A stretch of 64,000 nt of DNA from assembly GCF_030272615.1 (NCBI RefSeq), contig NC_081410.1:185859619-185923618 (forward strand). Reading direction: 5' to 3'. The DNA comes from Cryptomeria japonica (lineage: Eukaryota; Streptophyta; Pinopsida; Cupressales; Cupressaceae). Position numbers and translations under genes: made by a program. Shown in pieces: positions 23,889-33,752 of the stretch. Position 1 is the stretch's first letter, and each line of letters begins with the position of its first letter. Below the pieces are notes generated by a model. The model was given only the letters and a program-made list of their open reading frames with translations, was not told where the DNA came from and searched no databases.

Positions 23889-24207
23889 CAATCTTCTCTA
23901 ATTCTGATTTATGTTTTTAAATTTGAGTGTTTATGCTATTTCAAATTCAAAATTGTATTTACAAGTCTCAATTTCTTGCAAGATTCAAAAATTTAGAGGA
24001 AATTTTTGCTAAAACCCTAATTTTTCAATTCAAAGTTGAACTTGTGGATAGCTTAATTGGGATCAATAATTTCAATCTGATTTAGGAACTCATTTGAATC
24101 ATAAATTTCATTTTCTAAATCTACATTCTAAGTGCTTGCATTGGTTAAAATTAAACATTTCCTTCTATTTTGCATGTGTTATCATTTGAAAGAGGAAAAT
24201 TGTTGTC

Positions 24208-25398
24208 ATGATGCATTCATTTCATAGATGTGATAATGGGCTAGCTTCCCTTGTTTCAATTTTTCCTAAAGAACCTCTCCCCATCTATAACAACATTTTG
24301 GTGCCTAAAAGAGTTGCTACCAATCCCTTTGAGACTCTCCCATGCTCTAAGGATGAAGACTTTAAGAGTGATCTGGACAATTCTCCTAAAATGTGCCCTT
24401 CCTATTTAGCTATCCTAGAGGAAGAGAATGATATCATAAACACCTTTCTTAATGTTACTTCACCTTCCCTACATGATGCCTCTCTAAGTGAAAAGGTATT
24501 GATGGACATTGACTTATTTTCTCCTAAAGGTGGTCCTTCCAATGGGGGCATGTTAGTGCAACAAGAGGTTATGAACACTTCTTTCAAAGATCTCCTTCCT
24601 AAGCATGAATCTTTGAAGAAGTCTATTCATGTTCCTCCTAAAAAACACTCCCTTCATGAGGATTCTTTTGTGCAAGAAAATGACATTATCCCTACATTTC
24701 CTAGTGATGGCCTTTCCTTTTCCAACAAAATTCCCACTAGAGATGATGAATTGATGATAAAAGCTTACCCTTCTCCTAAAGGTTGTCTTACCCATAAGCA
24801 TCCCTTAGAGAAAGAAGATGAAATAATAAGCAATTTCCTTAATTCTATCTCCCCTAAAGATCATATTGAACATATTTTGAGGAAAGAGGATGAGTTTAAC
24901 ACATCTATTGATGCTCTCCCTTCTAAGGATGAGGAATTAATAAACAATGTTATCTCCTCTCCCGAAATTGACAATACTTCAAACATTCCTTTCAACCACT
25001 TCACTATTTGGGATGAACCATTAGAAGAAGGTGTAGATTATTCTCTCTCTAAAAATAAAGCATCTCCCTCTCCTCAACTTGGTTCTACTCATAAGGAAAC
25101 CCTAGTTCAAAGCAAGATGGTTAACATGTCTTTCAAAGATCTCCCTCTCAAAAGTGAGACTTTAGAGAGTAATGTTGATCCTTCTCCTAGAGAGTTTATA
25201 CCCCATGTAGATCCTTTGATGATGGAGGATGATATGACCTTTCCTATTATTACTCTTCCTACTAGAACATCAATGCCTATCCCTTGTCTCTCTCCTAAAA
25301 TTGATTTAATCCATGATGAGATTTTAGTGCAAGAGAAGACTATCAACAATTCTTCCAACACTTTTGTTCTTTCTTCTAAACCACCTCAATCAATTTGA
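24208..25398 (+). CDS. element B ORF1, repeat-rich acidic protein of unknown function
   Basis: 396 codons, open from ATG 24208 to TGA 25396-25398. I recognise no catalytic domain. The protein consists of about nine degenerate repeats of some 25-45 residues built on an S-P-K/R ... H ... P-L-x-x-E-D-D/E-x-I pattern (examples: SPKGCLTHKHPLEKEDEIIS, SPREFIPHVDPLMMEDD), rich in Asp, Glu, Ser, Pro and Lys. It sits where gag begins in related elements and overlaps ORF2 by a few bases in another frame. It could be a divergent N-terminal gag extension or an accessory protein. Absence of stops over 1.2 kb in an old repeat suggests it was under selection or is young. Confidence 0.7.
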   Translation: MMHSFHRCDNGLASLVSIFPKEPLPIYNNILVPKRVATNPFETLPCSKDEDFKSDLDNSPKMCPSYLAILEEENDIINTFLNVTSPSLHDASLSEKVLMDIDLFSPKGGPSNGGMLVQQEVMNTSFKDLLPKHESLKKSIHVPPKKHSLHEDSFVQENDIIPTFPSDGLSFSNKIPTRDDELMIKAYPSPKGCLTHKHPLEKEDEIISNFLNSISPKDHIEHILRKEDEFNTSIDALPSKDEELINNVISSPEIDNTSNIPFNHFTIWDEPLEEGVDYSLSKNKASPSPQLGSTHKETLVQSKMVNMSFKDLPLKSETLESNVDPSPREFIPHVDPLMMEDDMTFPIITLPTRTSMPIPCLSPKIDLIHDEILVQEKTINNSSNTFVLSSKPPQSI

Positions 25399-27305
25399 TA
25401 CATGTGAATGAGATAGCTAACAAACCTCTCTTCACTATCCAAGGTGCGTGTCCTTCTCAAAATTATCAACCTTTAAATAAGCCTATCTTAGTGGTTCAAG
25501 GTGGTTATGCTAATGATTCTTTTTGCACCCCTAAGAAACCTATTATTACTGTGCAAGGAGGTTATTCTTCTAAGAGCCCTTATGAGTATGCTAAGCAACT
25601 GACTAGAGAGAGTTATCATGCGGTTGCTCATACCTATAACACTAGAAACAATAGGCAACCTAATCCTCCTCCGGTTATTCCAACTTCACTTCCTCCTTCC
25701 CAACCTATTCTTCCTCAAGCTCCTCGTATTTCACAAGTTCTTGGTAAGGAATATGATCTCATAGAACAACTTAAAGCTACCCCTGCTAAGATATCCCTTT
25801 GGGATTTGATCCAAACTTCTTCCGCTCATCATGGAATGTTACAAGATGCCTTGAAAGATTTGAATGTGCCTCCACCTAATACATCTAGTAATATAGCATC
25901 TTTAGTTAACTCTGTGATGAATCCTAAAGCTCAAATTGTGTTTACCCAAGATGAGTTGCCTACTAGTGAAATTCAACATCAATATGATCCCTTGATGATT
26001 GTGGTTATCATAAATGACACTGCTATAAGACGAACACTGGTAGATAATGGCTCTGGCCTTAATGTATGTAGCATTAATCTATTGCATAAGATGAATGTGG
26101 ATACATCCCTTATTGAGCCTGACTCTCGTCCCATTCGAGGCTTTGATAATGTGGCTAAGTCTTCATTAGGTATTATCACCTTACCCATCACAGTGGGACC
26201 TGTTACTTTGCCTACTCCTATCCATGTTATGTCAGGAAATCTAACATACAACTTGTTATTAGGGAGACCTTGGATTCACAGTATGCAAGTTGTCCCCTCT
26301 ACATTGCATAGACAAGTTAAATTTATTTATAACAATAAGACATATACCTTGATAGGTGATACTAATCTTCAGGCTTGTTTGCAAACATCTACTTCCAAAG
26401 GGAGTTCTTCTAAATCTTCCTCTTCTAATGATGACTCTTTAAACAAGATACCTATGGATGGATCATCACCCTCTGATAATCAAGAAGATTCTTCTCAACT
26501 TGAATCCACACATGAAAAGGCTTTTGATCCTGAGAAGGTTCTCGCAGAAGATGATTGGGGATCTCTTGATTTTAATCCCACCTTTGTAGGTGAGTATAGG
26601 GTTCCTCCTAGAGAGCTTAAACTTAAAAAGAAGGAAGAAAATAGAGATCAATCAGTCTTACTTGAACCTATGAGCAATAATTTTGTGGCCGCTTCTCAAA
26701 CTTCTTCTCCTCACACCTCTAATTATGAAGAGTTTGATTCTTTGTCTTATGAAAAACCACCTTCTCTTCCAGAAATGGCTGATCGTTATGGTCGTGGTTT
26801 TCGCATTTTTGCTAAGCATGGGTATCATGGAAATGGTTGTGGCGCTCATGAACAAGGGATGAAGGTTCCTCTAGAGACTAATTTTCACAATTATGCCTTT
26901 GGACTTGGCTATAATCCCTGCAAACGCACTAAAGCATCTAAAAGACCATCTCTTAAAGTGAATGCTATATTTAGTAGTGATGATGATCTCACTTCAACTA
27001 AATCATCTTCTACTTCTATCAACTCTCATTCCCCTCATAAGGAAATCTTGGCGATGAACAAATCTCTTTATGACTCCCCTCAAATTTCTAAATCCACTTA
27101 TGAATCTTTATTTCCTATTCATCATAAAGTCCTTTCCTCCAAGGATAAGGCTCTAATAAATTACACTCATCCCTCTCCTAAGATTTCTTGTGACTTTTCT
27201 TGTTCAATTTTTATCATTTTACACATGTTTTTGATCTCACTTATAGTTGAGCATTTAGCATGTCATATTCAAATACCTCATTCAATCCATCATGTCTTTA
27301 AATAA
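25395..27305 (+). CDS. element B ORF2: protease and G-patch polyprotein
   Basis: 636 codons. The true start is uncertain because the frame opens with TTG at 25395 inside the end of ORF1. Rough order: residues 1-90 with GGY repeats; 115-165 EYDLIEQLKATPAKISLWDL, a block seen before the protease in Tat elements; 190-315 aspartic protease with TLVDNGSGLNVCSINLL (D-N-G site) and NLLLGRPWIHSMQVVPSTLH; about 460-510 a G-patch-like segment (ADRYGRGFRIFAKHGYHGNG); then SPK-type repeats like ORF1; hydrophobic tail at 27195-27265. The protein stops with no RT. Protease would process gag; the G-patch binds nucleic acid in known proteins. Confidence 0.78.
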   Translation: MIHVNEIANKPLFTIQGACPSQNYQPLNKPILVVQGGYANDSFCTPKKPIITVQGGYSSKSPYEYAKQLTRESYHAVAHTYNTRNNRQPNPPPVIPTSLPPSQPILPQAPRISQVLGKEYDLIEQLKATPAKISLWDLIQTSSAHHGMLQDALKDLNVPPPNTSSNIASLVNSVMNPKAQIVFTQDELPTSEIQHQYDPLMIVVIINDTAIRRTLVDNGSGLNVCSINLLHKMNVDTSLIEPDSRPIRGFDNVAKSSLGIITLPITVGPVTLPTPIHVMSGNLTYNLLLGRPWIHSMQVVPSTLHRQVKFIYNNKTYTLIGDTNLQACLQTSTSKGSSSKSSSSNDDSLNKIPMDGSSPSDNQEDSSQLESTHEKAFDPEKVLAEDDWGSLDFNPTFVGEYRVPPRELKLKKKEENRDQSVLLEPMSNNFVAASQTSSPHTSNYEEFDSLSYEKPPSLPEMADRYGRGFRIFAKHGYHGNGCGAHEQGMKVPLETNFHNYAFGLGYNPCKRTKASKRPSLKVNAIFSSDDDLTSTKSSSTSINSHSPHKEILAMNKSLYDSPQISKSTYESLFPIHHKVLSSKDKALINYTHPSPKISCDFSCSIFIILHMFLISLIVEHLACHIQIPHSIHHVFK

Positions 27306-28968
27306 CATTAATGGCTATTATGTTGCTCATCATTATGTGACATTGGTAGCTCATTTACTGGGGGCTCATTGTCATTCATGATGGTACAATTTCAAGTGCA
27401 ATCATATATTTTTTGAAGCAACATAATAGCCTAATTTTCTATGTTATCTCTTGTTTCTATGGGGACAAGAGTGATCTCATACATCTCTTCTTTTTCTTAT
27501 CCCTAGAAGATTGTGTAAGTCCTTCTCATTGAGGCAATGATCTTTCCTTATTTTTATCTAAGGAACCACTTTTTCCTATTTCGGGGATGGTGTGAACTTT
27601 ATTACTTGATGTTATTCTTTGTATGCATTTGTTGTTTGTTCAAGGATTCTCTCTTACAAGAGGTGTAAGTCCTTGACTACAACCTCTTTTGCACTTGGTA
27701 AAATACATCTATAATGAATTTACTCTCCCAATTGGGTTAAAAAGAGCATCATCCTTCATTAAGAATCACTTTCACCTCGCAAAAGAAGGAAGTATTGCAT
27801 TCTTATTCTCTTCTTTGTCCTATTCTAGAAGATGTTATATTTGTCTAAGACAATTCTCTCAGGGATAGGTGTCTTTTGTACAAAGATCTCTTCTCCTCTA
27901 AGGATCTCCTTTACACATACTACAAGATGTCCCTTTTCAACTATCTTATCCTTGCTTAAAGAGTGCAAAACTCTCTTGCTTGGATCTATGACATTGTTGC
28001 ATTTTTTGGGGTATCTTCTTTTGTGATGAAGGTAGGTATCCTTGTTCTACTTTGCTTATGACATAAACATTACACTTTTTGAGCAATGGGTCATTATCGG
28101 AACCAGAGCACAGACTCTTAGAGCGAGATGTCTCCATTTTTCTTTTACGCAAGGTGATTATTCTCGGAACCAGAGCACAGACTCTTAGAGCGAGATGTCA
28201 CGCTTTTGTACTATACATATATAGGTTGTAGCATACTCGGGCATAGACTCCTATGAGGTGCTTCTAACCTCCCTTACACACACATGCATGAGGTTGAGTG
28301 GAACTAGCGGCATAAGGCTAGACTTTCTCACTCCCCTCCCTTACATGGATCACCTAGACAGACTCTAGGGGCTAGTTTTCCATGTCCTTTTCCCATGGAT
28401 CACCTAGACAAGATCTAGGGGCGAGAAGTCCATGTTTTCTCTCTCACTATTCTTCTCATGGATCACCAATGTGTGTATTCATGCTTTTTTTCCTTTCTTT
28501 TCTTCTCTTTGCATTTTGTTTCCATTTACATCCTTCATCTTGTGTTAGAGAACTCTCAAATCCTCACACTCTTTGTTGTGTTGGAATTGAGATTTAGTCC
28601 TCTTTCTTACCAAATGATTCTCCATTAGTTTTTGATCTCATATCAAATCTTCTTGTGAGCATTTGTCATCAATATTCTTTAACAATTCGAAGTGGTAAAC
28701 ATGATACCCTGTTTCAACTCACTAAAATTAGCAAGTCGAAACAGGGGGGGGCATATAGCTACCCTCGAATTTTCATCACCTTCCTTAGTAAGCATTAGGT
28801 GATTTTGTGATCTAACATGTGGTTTTGTAGGGTGCGATTCCTAACTATGTACTGCAGATACCGCTGGGGGCTTCGTTCGACAGACTTATGGATATATCCT
28901 TTTTTTCAAATAATGTTTACTTTTCTGTACTTTAGCTTGCATATGCACGTAGTGTTCATATGACCGCT
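27306..28968 (+). other. element B 3' non-coding region with short direct repeats
   Basis: No domain seen in 1.66 kb. A 36-bp sequence at 28097-28132 is repeated exactly at 28164-28199 (core GGAACCAGAGCACAGACTC). A 29-bp sequence at 28344-28372 recurs with few changes at 28394-28422 (core CATGGATCACCTAGACA) with a third partial start at 28455. Several TTCTCT/CTTTT pyrimidine runs lie between. Confidence 0.75.
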
Positions 28969-28983
28969 AAAGTGGGGGCTAAA
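28969..28983 (+). other. polypurine tract of element B
   Basis: AAAGTGGGGGCTAAA directly before the LTR start TGTAG; the usual plus-strand primer position. Confidence 0.85.
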
Positions 28984-30651
28984 TGTAGTATCGTAAATTG
29001 TACGCACTCGCTAGGGTGGTACAATTTCACATCTAGTTTAGCACCTGCCCTGGTCATTTTGCATTTTGCATTGCATTTCCCCTTTAGCACTTAATTAATC
29101 AAATTAATTAGGTCTAAGGTTCTATTTTATCATCTCCCATATCATAAAGTTGGGCCCTTTCATTAAAGTGTGCCCTTTTCATTTTATTCCTCCAATACAT
29201 CATTTAATCAAAAACCCTAATTAGGTCCTATTTCGAGCTTGGGGGCTTGATTTCGGGGGTCAAAACATCTCGAAATCACCTGTAACTTCGGGATTCTCTC
29301 TAAAATCATCATATCCGACGGCCCTGAAAATTTGGTGAAAAGTTGTCAGGACCGTGGCGCCCGGTGCACATGGTCCCGGACATTTTTCCCAAAATTTTAG
29401 GAGTGCGATCCAATCATAAAATAAAGCTTAACCCCAAGAAATTGGCGGGATATTCAATCTCTAGGTCGGCCAAAAGATGAAATTACGACCTAGGGTTTCA
29501 TACATAAGAGCTCTCTTTCTTCATTTGAAAGGATCCAGATTTTTGGCTTTGAAGGACCTTCTATGCAGCAAAAGAGCAGATCTTTGAAGACTTCAACAAC
29601 ATTCAACATTCCTCTATCAAGCACTTATCAAATTCATTCATCCATTTAGGGCTTGGAAGACATTGAAGAACAATAGGAGATTACCGACTGAAGATTGGCT
29701 TGTACTCCTCCCTTGAGGGTTGGGTATGATTTCATGTTGTTTTCATGTCTTTGCATAAGCTTCAATATATCCTTTATTCATGCTTTAGATCACTTTGCAT
29801 CTTGATTTAGAGAATTTACATTATCATTTACAAGCAATTAGGGTTTACTTTCTAGGTTTCTCTAGTTTGCTTTCTTGCATTTAAGGACCTTGCACACACA
29901 CTAGGTCTGCACACACAATACATTTTACAATACAACTTGGCTATTCGTGAAAGTGGAAATCACTGAAGCGGGGGTTTGACTAAGGCAAAACCCTATATAG
30001 CCGCCCACACCCTTTTCAGATATAAGTGCAGGTTTCCGGACTCGGACGACGCCGCAGGTTGCAGATCCGGGAGAAGCAGACTCAGACCGACCTTCCCACC
30101 AAATTTCAGAGCAAAAGACCAGGACAGGGGCGTGGAGCGCCCTGGTCCTGCCAGGACAGGGGCGCTGGGCACCCTAGTCCCTGGGATAGGGGCGCTAGGT
30201 GCCCTGGTCCTCCTGACAGATAGCATTTTCAGCATTTTGATAGCTTTTCCAGAGTGCAAAACAGCAGTTTCTGGAGCAGTTTCAGGGGCAGAATCAGGAC
30301 AGTGGCGCCCGTGCCCCCGTCCCGAACATTTTCAGTCAGATTTTAACTCTGGGTATGCATTTGCATTCTTGTCTTGTCCTTGTGTTTATAGCTTTCCATT
30401 GTTTAAGTTCAATTCTGCAATCGCGTTATTAGTTCATACTTGCACTTTGGGGTTAGGGATTGAATTTGCATCATTTCATCTTTCAATTGCAACAAAGGAA
30501 TAGAAATCCTAATAGGTAGCCCGTGGCTCTCTCTTCCACAAGAAGAAGTAGCCAATCATGTGATACCTCTAGGCTCTTTCGTATTCCACAAGTGTGTGGT
30601 TGAAAGTGAGATTAGGGCATGTTTGCTTAGTGTCACTTTTTCTCCCACACA
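28984..30651 (+). repeat. 3' LTR of element B
   Basis: 1668 bp, partner of 22227-23864. It is 30 bp longer, mainly because the GGGGCGCTGGGCRCCCT unit near 30150-30215 is present one extra time. Ends CCCACACA, then CCTAT. Confidence 0.93.
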
Positions 30652-30849
30652 CCTATCAAAATCGGGAAACATCATCCCAAGTGACGAATAGGTCCTTTAT
30701 TATCTCACAAATTATATCTCAAAAAACACTTGTTCAAAATCTCAGGTTGTCAAATCAAGTTTCCATATCAAGAAACTTTATCCATATCATTTGACATGCT
30801 TTCTCGTGAAGGGGCATCTAAACCTTCACTTTGATAAAGTAAAACTTGA

Positions 30850-31299
30850 GTTTTCAAAACAAGATCAAATAAATCCAAAACAAATCAAAGGAAACCATTG
30901 AATCACTTATACATGACTAATCCCCATATTCTGAGAAGAAAGAATATTTATCGTAACACTACGTTGAAGAAACAACAACCAAGTTTTTCCAAATTTGTCA
31001 AAAGAAATAAATTTTTATACATCAATCGTCAACTCTTCAAATCTCATCGAACATTACTTCATCACGTCAAACTCTATATCCAGAACAAATCCAATGAATT
31101 TGACAAAGAGCCTTTGAAGACTAGGGCATATTGTCAAAAATCCGCATTCAGTCAAATCATAAACTGTGGAGGGAAGATCAATCTGGCATTCTTTCCTGAC
31201 GAGTGCATCACTTACAACACACCCCGATTTGAACCACCAACCCCAGAGCAACATATCGAAGAGGATTTTGTCTCCTTTGTCACAGAAAGTTTCTATTAA
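30850..31299 (+). CDS. small basic ORF directly upstream of T gag
   Basis: Open frame with first ATG at 30898 (133 codons) ending TAA at 31297-31299, one base before the gag ATG at 31301. Rich in Lys, Arg, Asn and His (KFVKRNKFLYINRQLFKSHR), with an acidic C-terminus (PPTPEQHIEEDFVSFVTE). I recognise no domain. Ogre-type Tat elements are known to carry an extra ORF before gag, so position fits, but similarity cannot be tested here. It may instead be chance in the leader. Confidence 0.4.
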   Translation, partial: VFKTRSNKSKTNQRKPLNHLYMTNPHILRRKNIYRNTTLKKQQPSFSKFVKRNKFLYINRQLFKSHRTLLHHVKLYIQNKSNEFDKEPLKTRAYCQKSAFSQIINCGGKINLAFFPDECITYNTPRFEPPTPEQHIEEDFVSFVTESFY

Positions 31300-31300
31300 A

Positions 31301-31862
31301 ATGCCCGTTACTTTCTCTCAACAAAACAAACAAAGCGAGGCACAAGCAGAATCCAGTATGAATCAGAGGTTATCAAATCCTTTTGAAGGTCCACATTTAG
31401 AGGATACTGAAATTTCTGAAGAACTTCTTCAGGAATGCCAAGAAAGTGCTTCATTCCAAAAACTTGTGGAAAGACTCATGGAAAATGACAAGGAAAAATA
31501 CTTGCTCATGCTCACAAGCAAAGGGGTTAAACTCCCTGAAGACTTTGACATAGACATGTTTAGAATGAGATCTCAACATTACGAATATCAAGAACGACAA
31601 TGAGAAGGAGAAGCACACGACCCTAAACAAGATATTCCTGAACAAAACATACTGAAACAACATACACTAGGACAAAACATCCCTGAGCAACACATCCCCG
31701 AGAAAAACATACCGTTCCATACACCATTTCAACCTAGGATTAATGCAAGGGAAGAACTCTTCCCTCGACAAAACAATGTGCCTTTGGTTGCCCTTACTCA
31801 ACAAATGCAAATGTTACAAAGACAAATGCAAGACATGCAACAAGGGATGATAGTATGGTACT
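31301..31862 (+). pseudogene. element T gag, N-terminal part
   Basis: ATG at 31301 (MPVTFSQQNKQSEAQAES). An alpha-helical acidic region (EISEELLQECQESASFQKLV) is followed by a Gln-rich stretch of short NIPEQHI-like repeats (31625-31710) and a Gln/Met coiled segment (QQMQMLQRQMQDMQQG). One in-frame TGA at 31601, at a probable Arg codon. The frame is cut at 31862 by solo LTR C and resumes in the same frame at 33753. Confidence 0.75.
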
Positions 31863-32669
31863 TGATGCTCTGCAAAAAGGATTAGAAAATCTGTTTGATG
31901 GCAACACACACAAGAGCACAAGAAACAAACGTTAGTGTTAGCAACAAAAGATTATCCTAAACAGGCATATCAAGAGAGATATTAAGCATGAAATAGAAAG
32001 CATATAAACATAGAATAAAATAGCTAATCAAGATGCTCATAGTTGCTCCTCCCTTGTTCCTCTCCTCTCCAAGTCCCAAATGAGTGTAGCTCTCAGCTTT
32101 TAGCACTAGCCATGGATGCCATATGGAGATTCAAGATAGTTGAATATGATAAGAAAATGCTATGCAAGTGTAGATAGTGATGCTATGAGAAAGCTCTATG
32201 CTAATGCCAGTATAACAACAATACTCTAATTGCTTCCTCTTTTTTTGCTTGAGGAGAAGGGTTCTATTTATAGAAGAAATGGGGAAATGAAGGGTTAAGA
32301 TTGAATGGTTTAATCAAGGGCCAAGTTTGAAAGTTGGGGATCCATGTGCATAATTGGCACCAATAAAATGGTGACAAGTGTCAACATAGGATTGGGTTGA
32401 GAGAAGAGGTTGGAGGCATTAAAGGCCTGAGAAGACCTCATGGTTATCTAGAGGCTAAGGGTCAAGTCCAAATTAAGATTACCCACTGGATTAAGAGTTA
32501 ATCCAAGGATAAACCTTTGTGCAAATGTTTAAGAGATAATCATGGTCAAAGCATTAATGGCCTGATGAGACCTTTGGGTTGGGTAGAGGTTGAGTCAAAA
32601 CAAATGTTTTAACCATGTGGGAGGGTTTGAGGTAACCATTAATGGTTATCGGAGACTTTGGGGATTAAG

Positions 32670-32772
32670 TGGTTGAAGGTTGAAAGCCTTCAATGGTTAT
32701 CAAAGACTTTGAGCCATTTAGTGGTTGAAGGTTGAAAGCCTTTAATGGTTATCAAAGACTTTGAGGGTTTGA
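32670..32772. repeat. 53-bp tandem pair in solo LTR C
   Basis: Two nearly identical units containing GGTTGAAGGTTGAAAGCCTT and then ATGGTTATCAAAGACTTTG, starting about 32670 and 32723. Shorter related pieces (CTTGAAGACTTTRAGG, ACCATTAAAG) recur at 33030-33185. Confidence 0.7.
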
Positions 32773-33206
32773 GAAGTGACTTCCCTTTTGCTTAGGAATG
32801 TGACAAAGTTTAGAGAAGGGGTTAGGTTATTTAGAAGTGATTAGAAAATTCTAGAAGGGGTTTAGGCATGCAAGTGGATTTTGTAGGAAAATGCAAGTGG
32901 GAGAAATTTTGGTATTTTCAATTAAAATAAAATCATTTATTTCAATTAAATGGTGTAATTTGCATTTGGATAAATATTCAAATAAATATTAATTTATTTA
33001 AATGAGAAAAATGAAGATAAAGCATTTAAAATGCTTGAAGACTTTGAGGGAAACCATTAAAGGCTTGAAGACTTTAAGGAAAACCATTAAAGTCTTAAGA
33101 AGACTATAGAAGGAAGCCATGAAGTTTGAAGACTTTAAAGCCATCAAGTTTGAATACTTTAAGGGAAACCATTAAAGGTTTCAAGTGGGTGAGGATAAAT
33201 AGGATT

Positions 33207-33440
33207 TTAAATAAATAATTTATTTAAAATAGTTGTGCAACTTGCTTTTGTAGGAAAATACAAGTGGGTGGAGGATAAAGGTGATTTAAATAAATTATTT
33301 ATTTAAAATAATTGTGCAACTTGCTTTTGTAGGAAAATACAAGTGGGTGGAGGATAAAGGTGATTTAAATAAATTATTTATTTAAAATAATGTGCAACTT
33401 GCTTTTGTAGGAAAATACAAGTGGGTAGAGGATAAAGGTG
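33207..33440. repeat. about 79-bp tandem repeat, three copies, in solo LTR C
   Basis: Units contain GTGCAACTTGCTTTTGTAGG at 33235, 33314 and 33392 (spacing 79 and 78), with AAATAAATTATTTATTTAAA between. They are almost identical, so the expansion is recent. Confidence 0.85.
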
Positions 33441-33752
33441 ATTTAAATAAATGTTAATTTATTTAAATGTGAGAGGTGGGATTTTGGGGGATTTAAATAA
33501 ATATTAATTTATTTAAATGTGAGAGAAGATCCAATTAAACAAATATGATTTATTTATTTAATTAATGGTCTGAATTTGGTTAAGTGAATTAAATCAAATA
33601 AATTGAATAATTTATTTAATTAATAGGAGAAGAGGGTTAAGATGAATTAATTAAATATTAATTTAATTAATTCATTAATTGATGGTTAAATAATCAAATA
33701 AATACTAAGTATTCATTTAATTAAGTGGATAGATTTATGTGACTACAGTACT

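Larger units (their letters stand above)
22227..30651 (+). mobile_element. Element B: non-autonomous Tat-like LTR element encoding gag-protease only
   Basis: 8.4 kb with LTRs 22227-23864 and 28984-30651, perfect target duplication CCTAT (22222-22226, 30652-30656), a primer site after LTR1 and purine tract AAAGTGGGGGCTAAA before LTR2. The interior encodes two overlapping ORFs with a repeat-rich region, a protease and a G-patch, but no RT, RNase H or integrase anywhere. The TGTAG LTR start, purine tract and protease/G-patch order resemble element T, so a Tat-type helper is the likely source of enzymes. The ORFs are long and uninterrupted. Confidence 0.9.
31863..33747 (-). mobile_element. Solo LTR C
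   Basis: 1.9-kb LTR without internal region; in plus it reads TGATGC..CTACA, flanked by perfect duplication GTACT (31858-31862 and 33748-33752). Its promoter half is a diverged reverse-complement relative of the T LTR (shared TATA context at 32264-32273 and the blocks around 32300-32420), so it belongs to a related Tat family. Solo LTRs form by recombination between the two LTRs of an element. It splits T gag. Confidence 0.9.
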
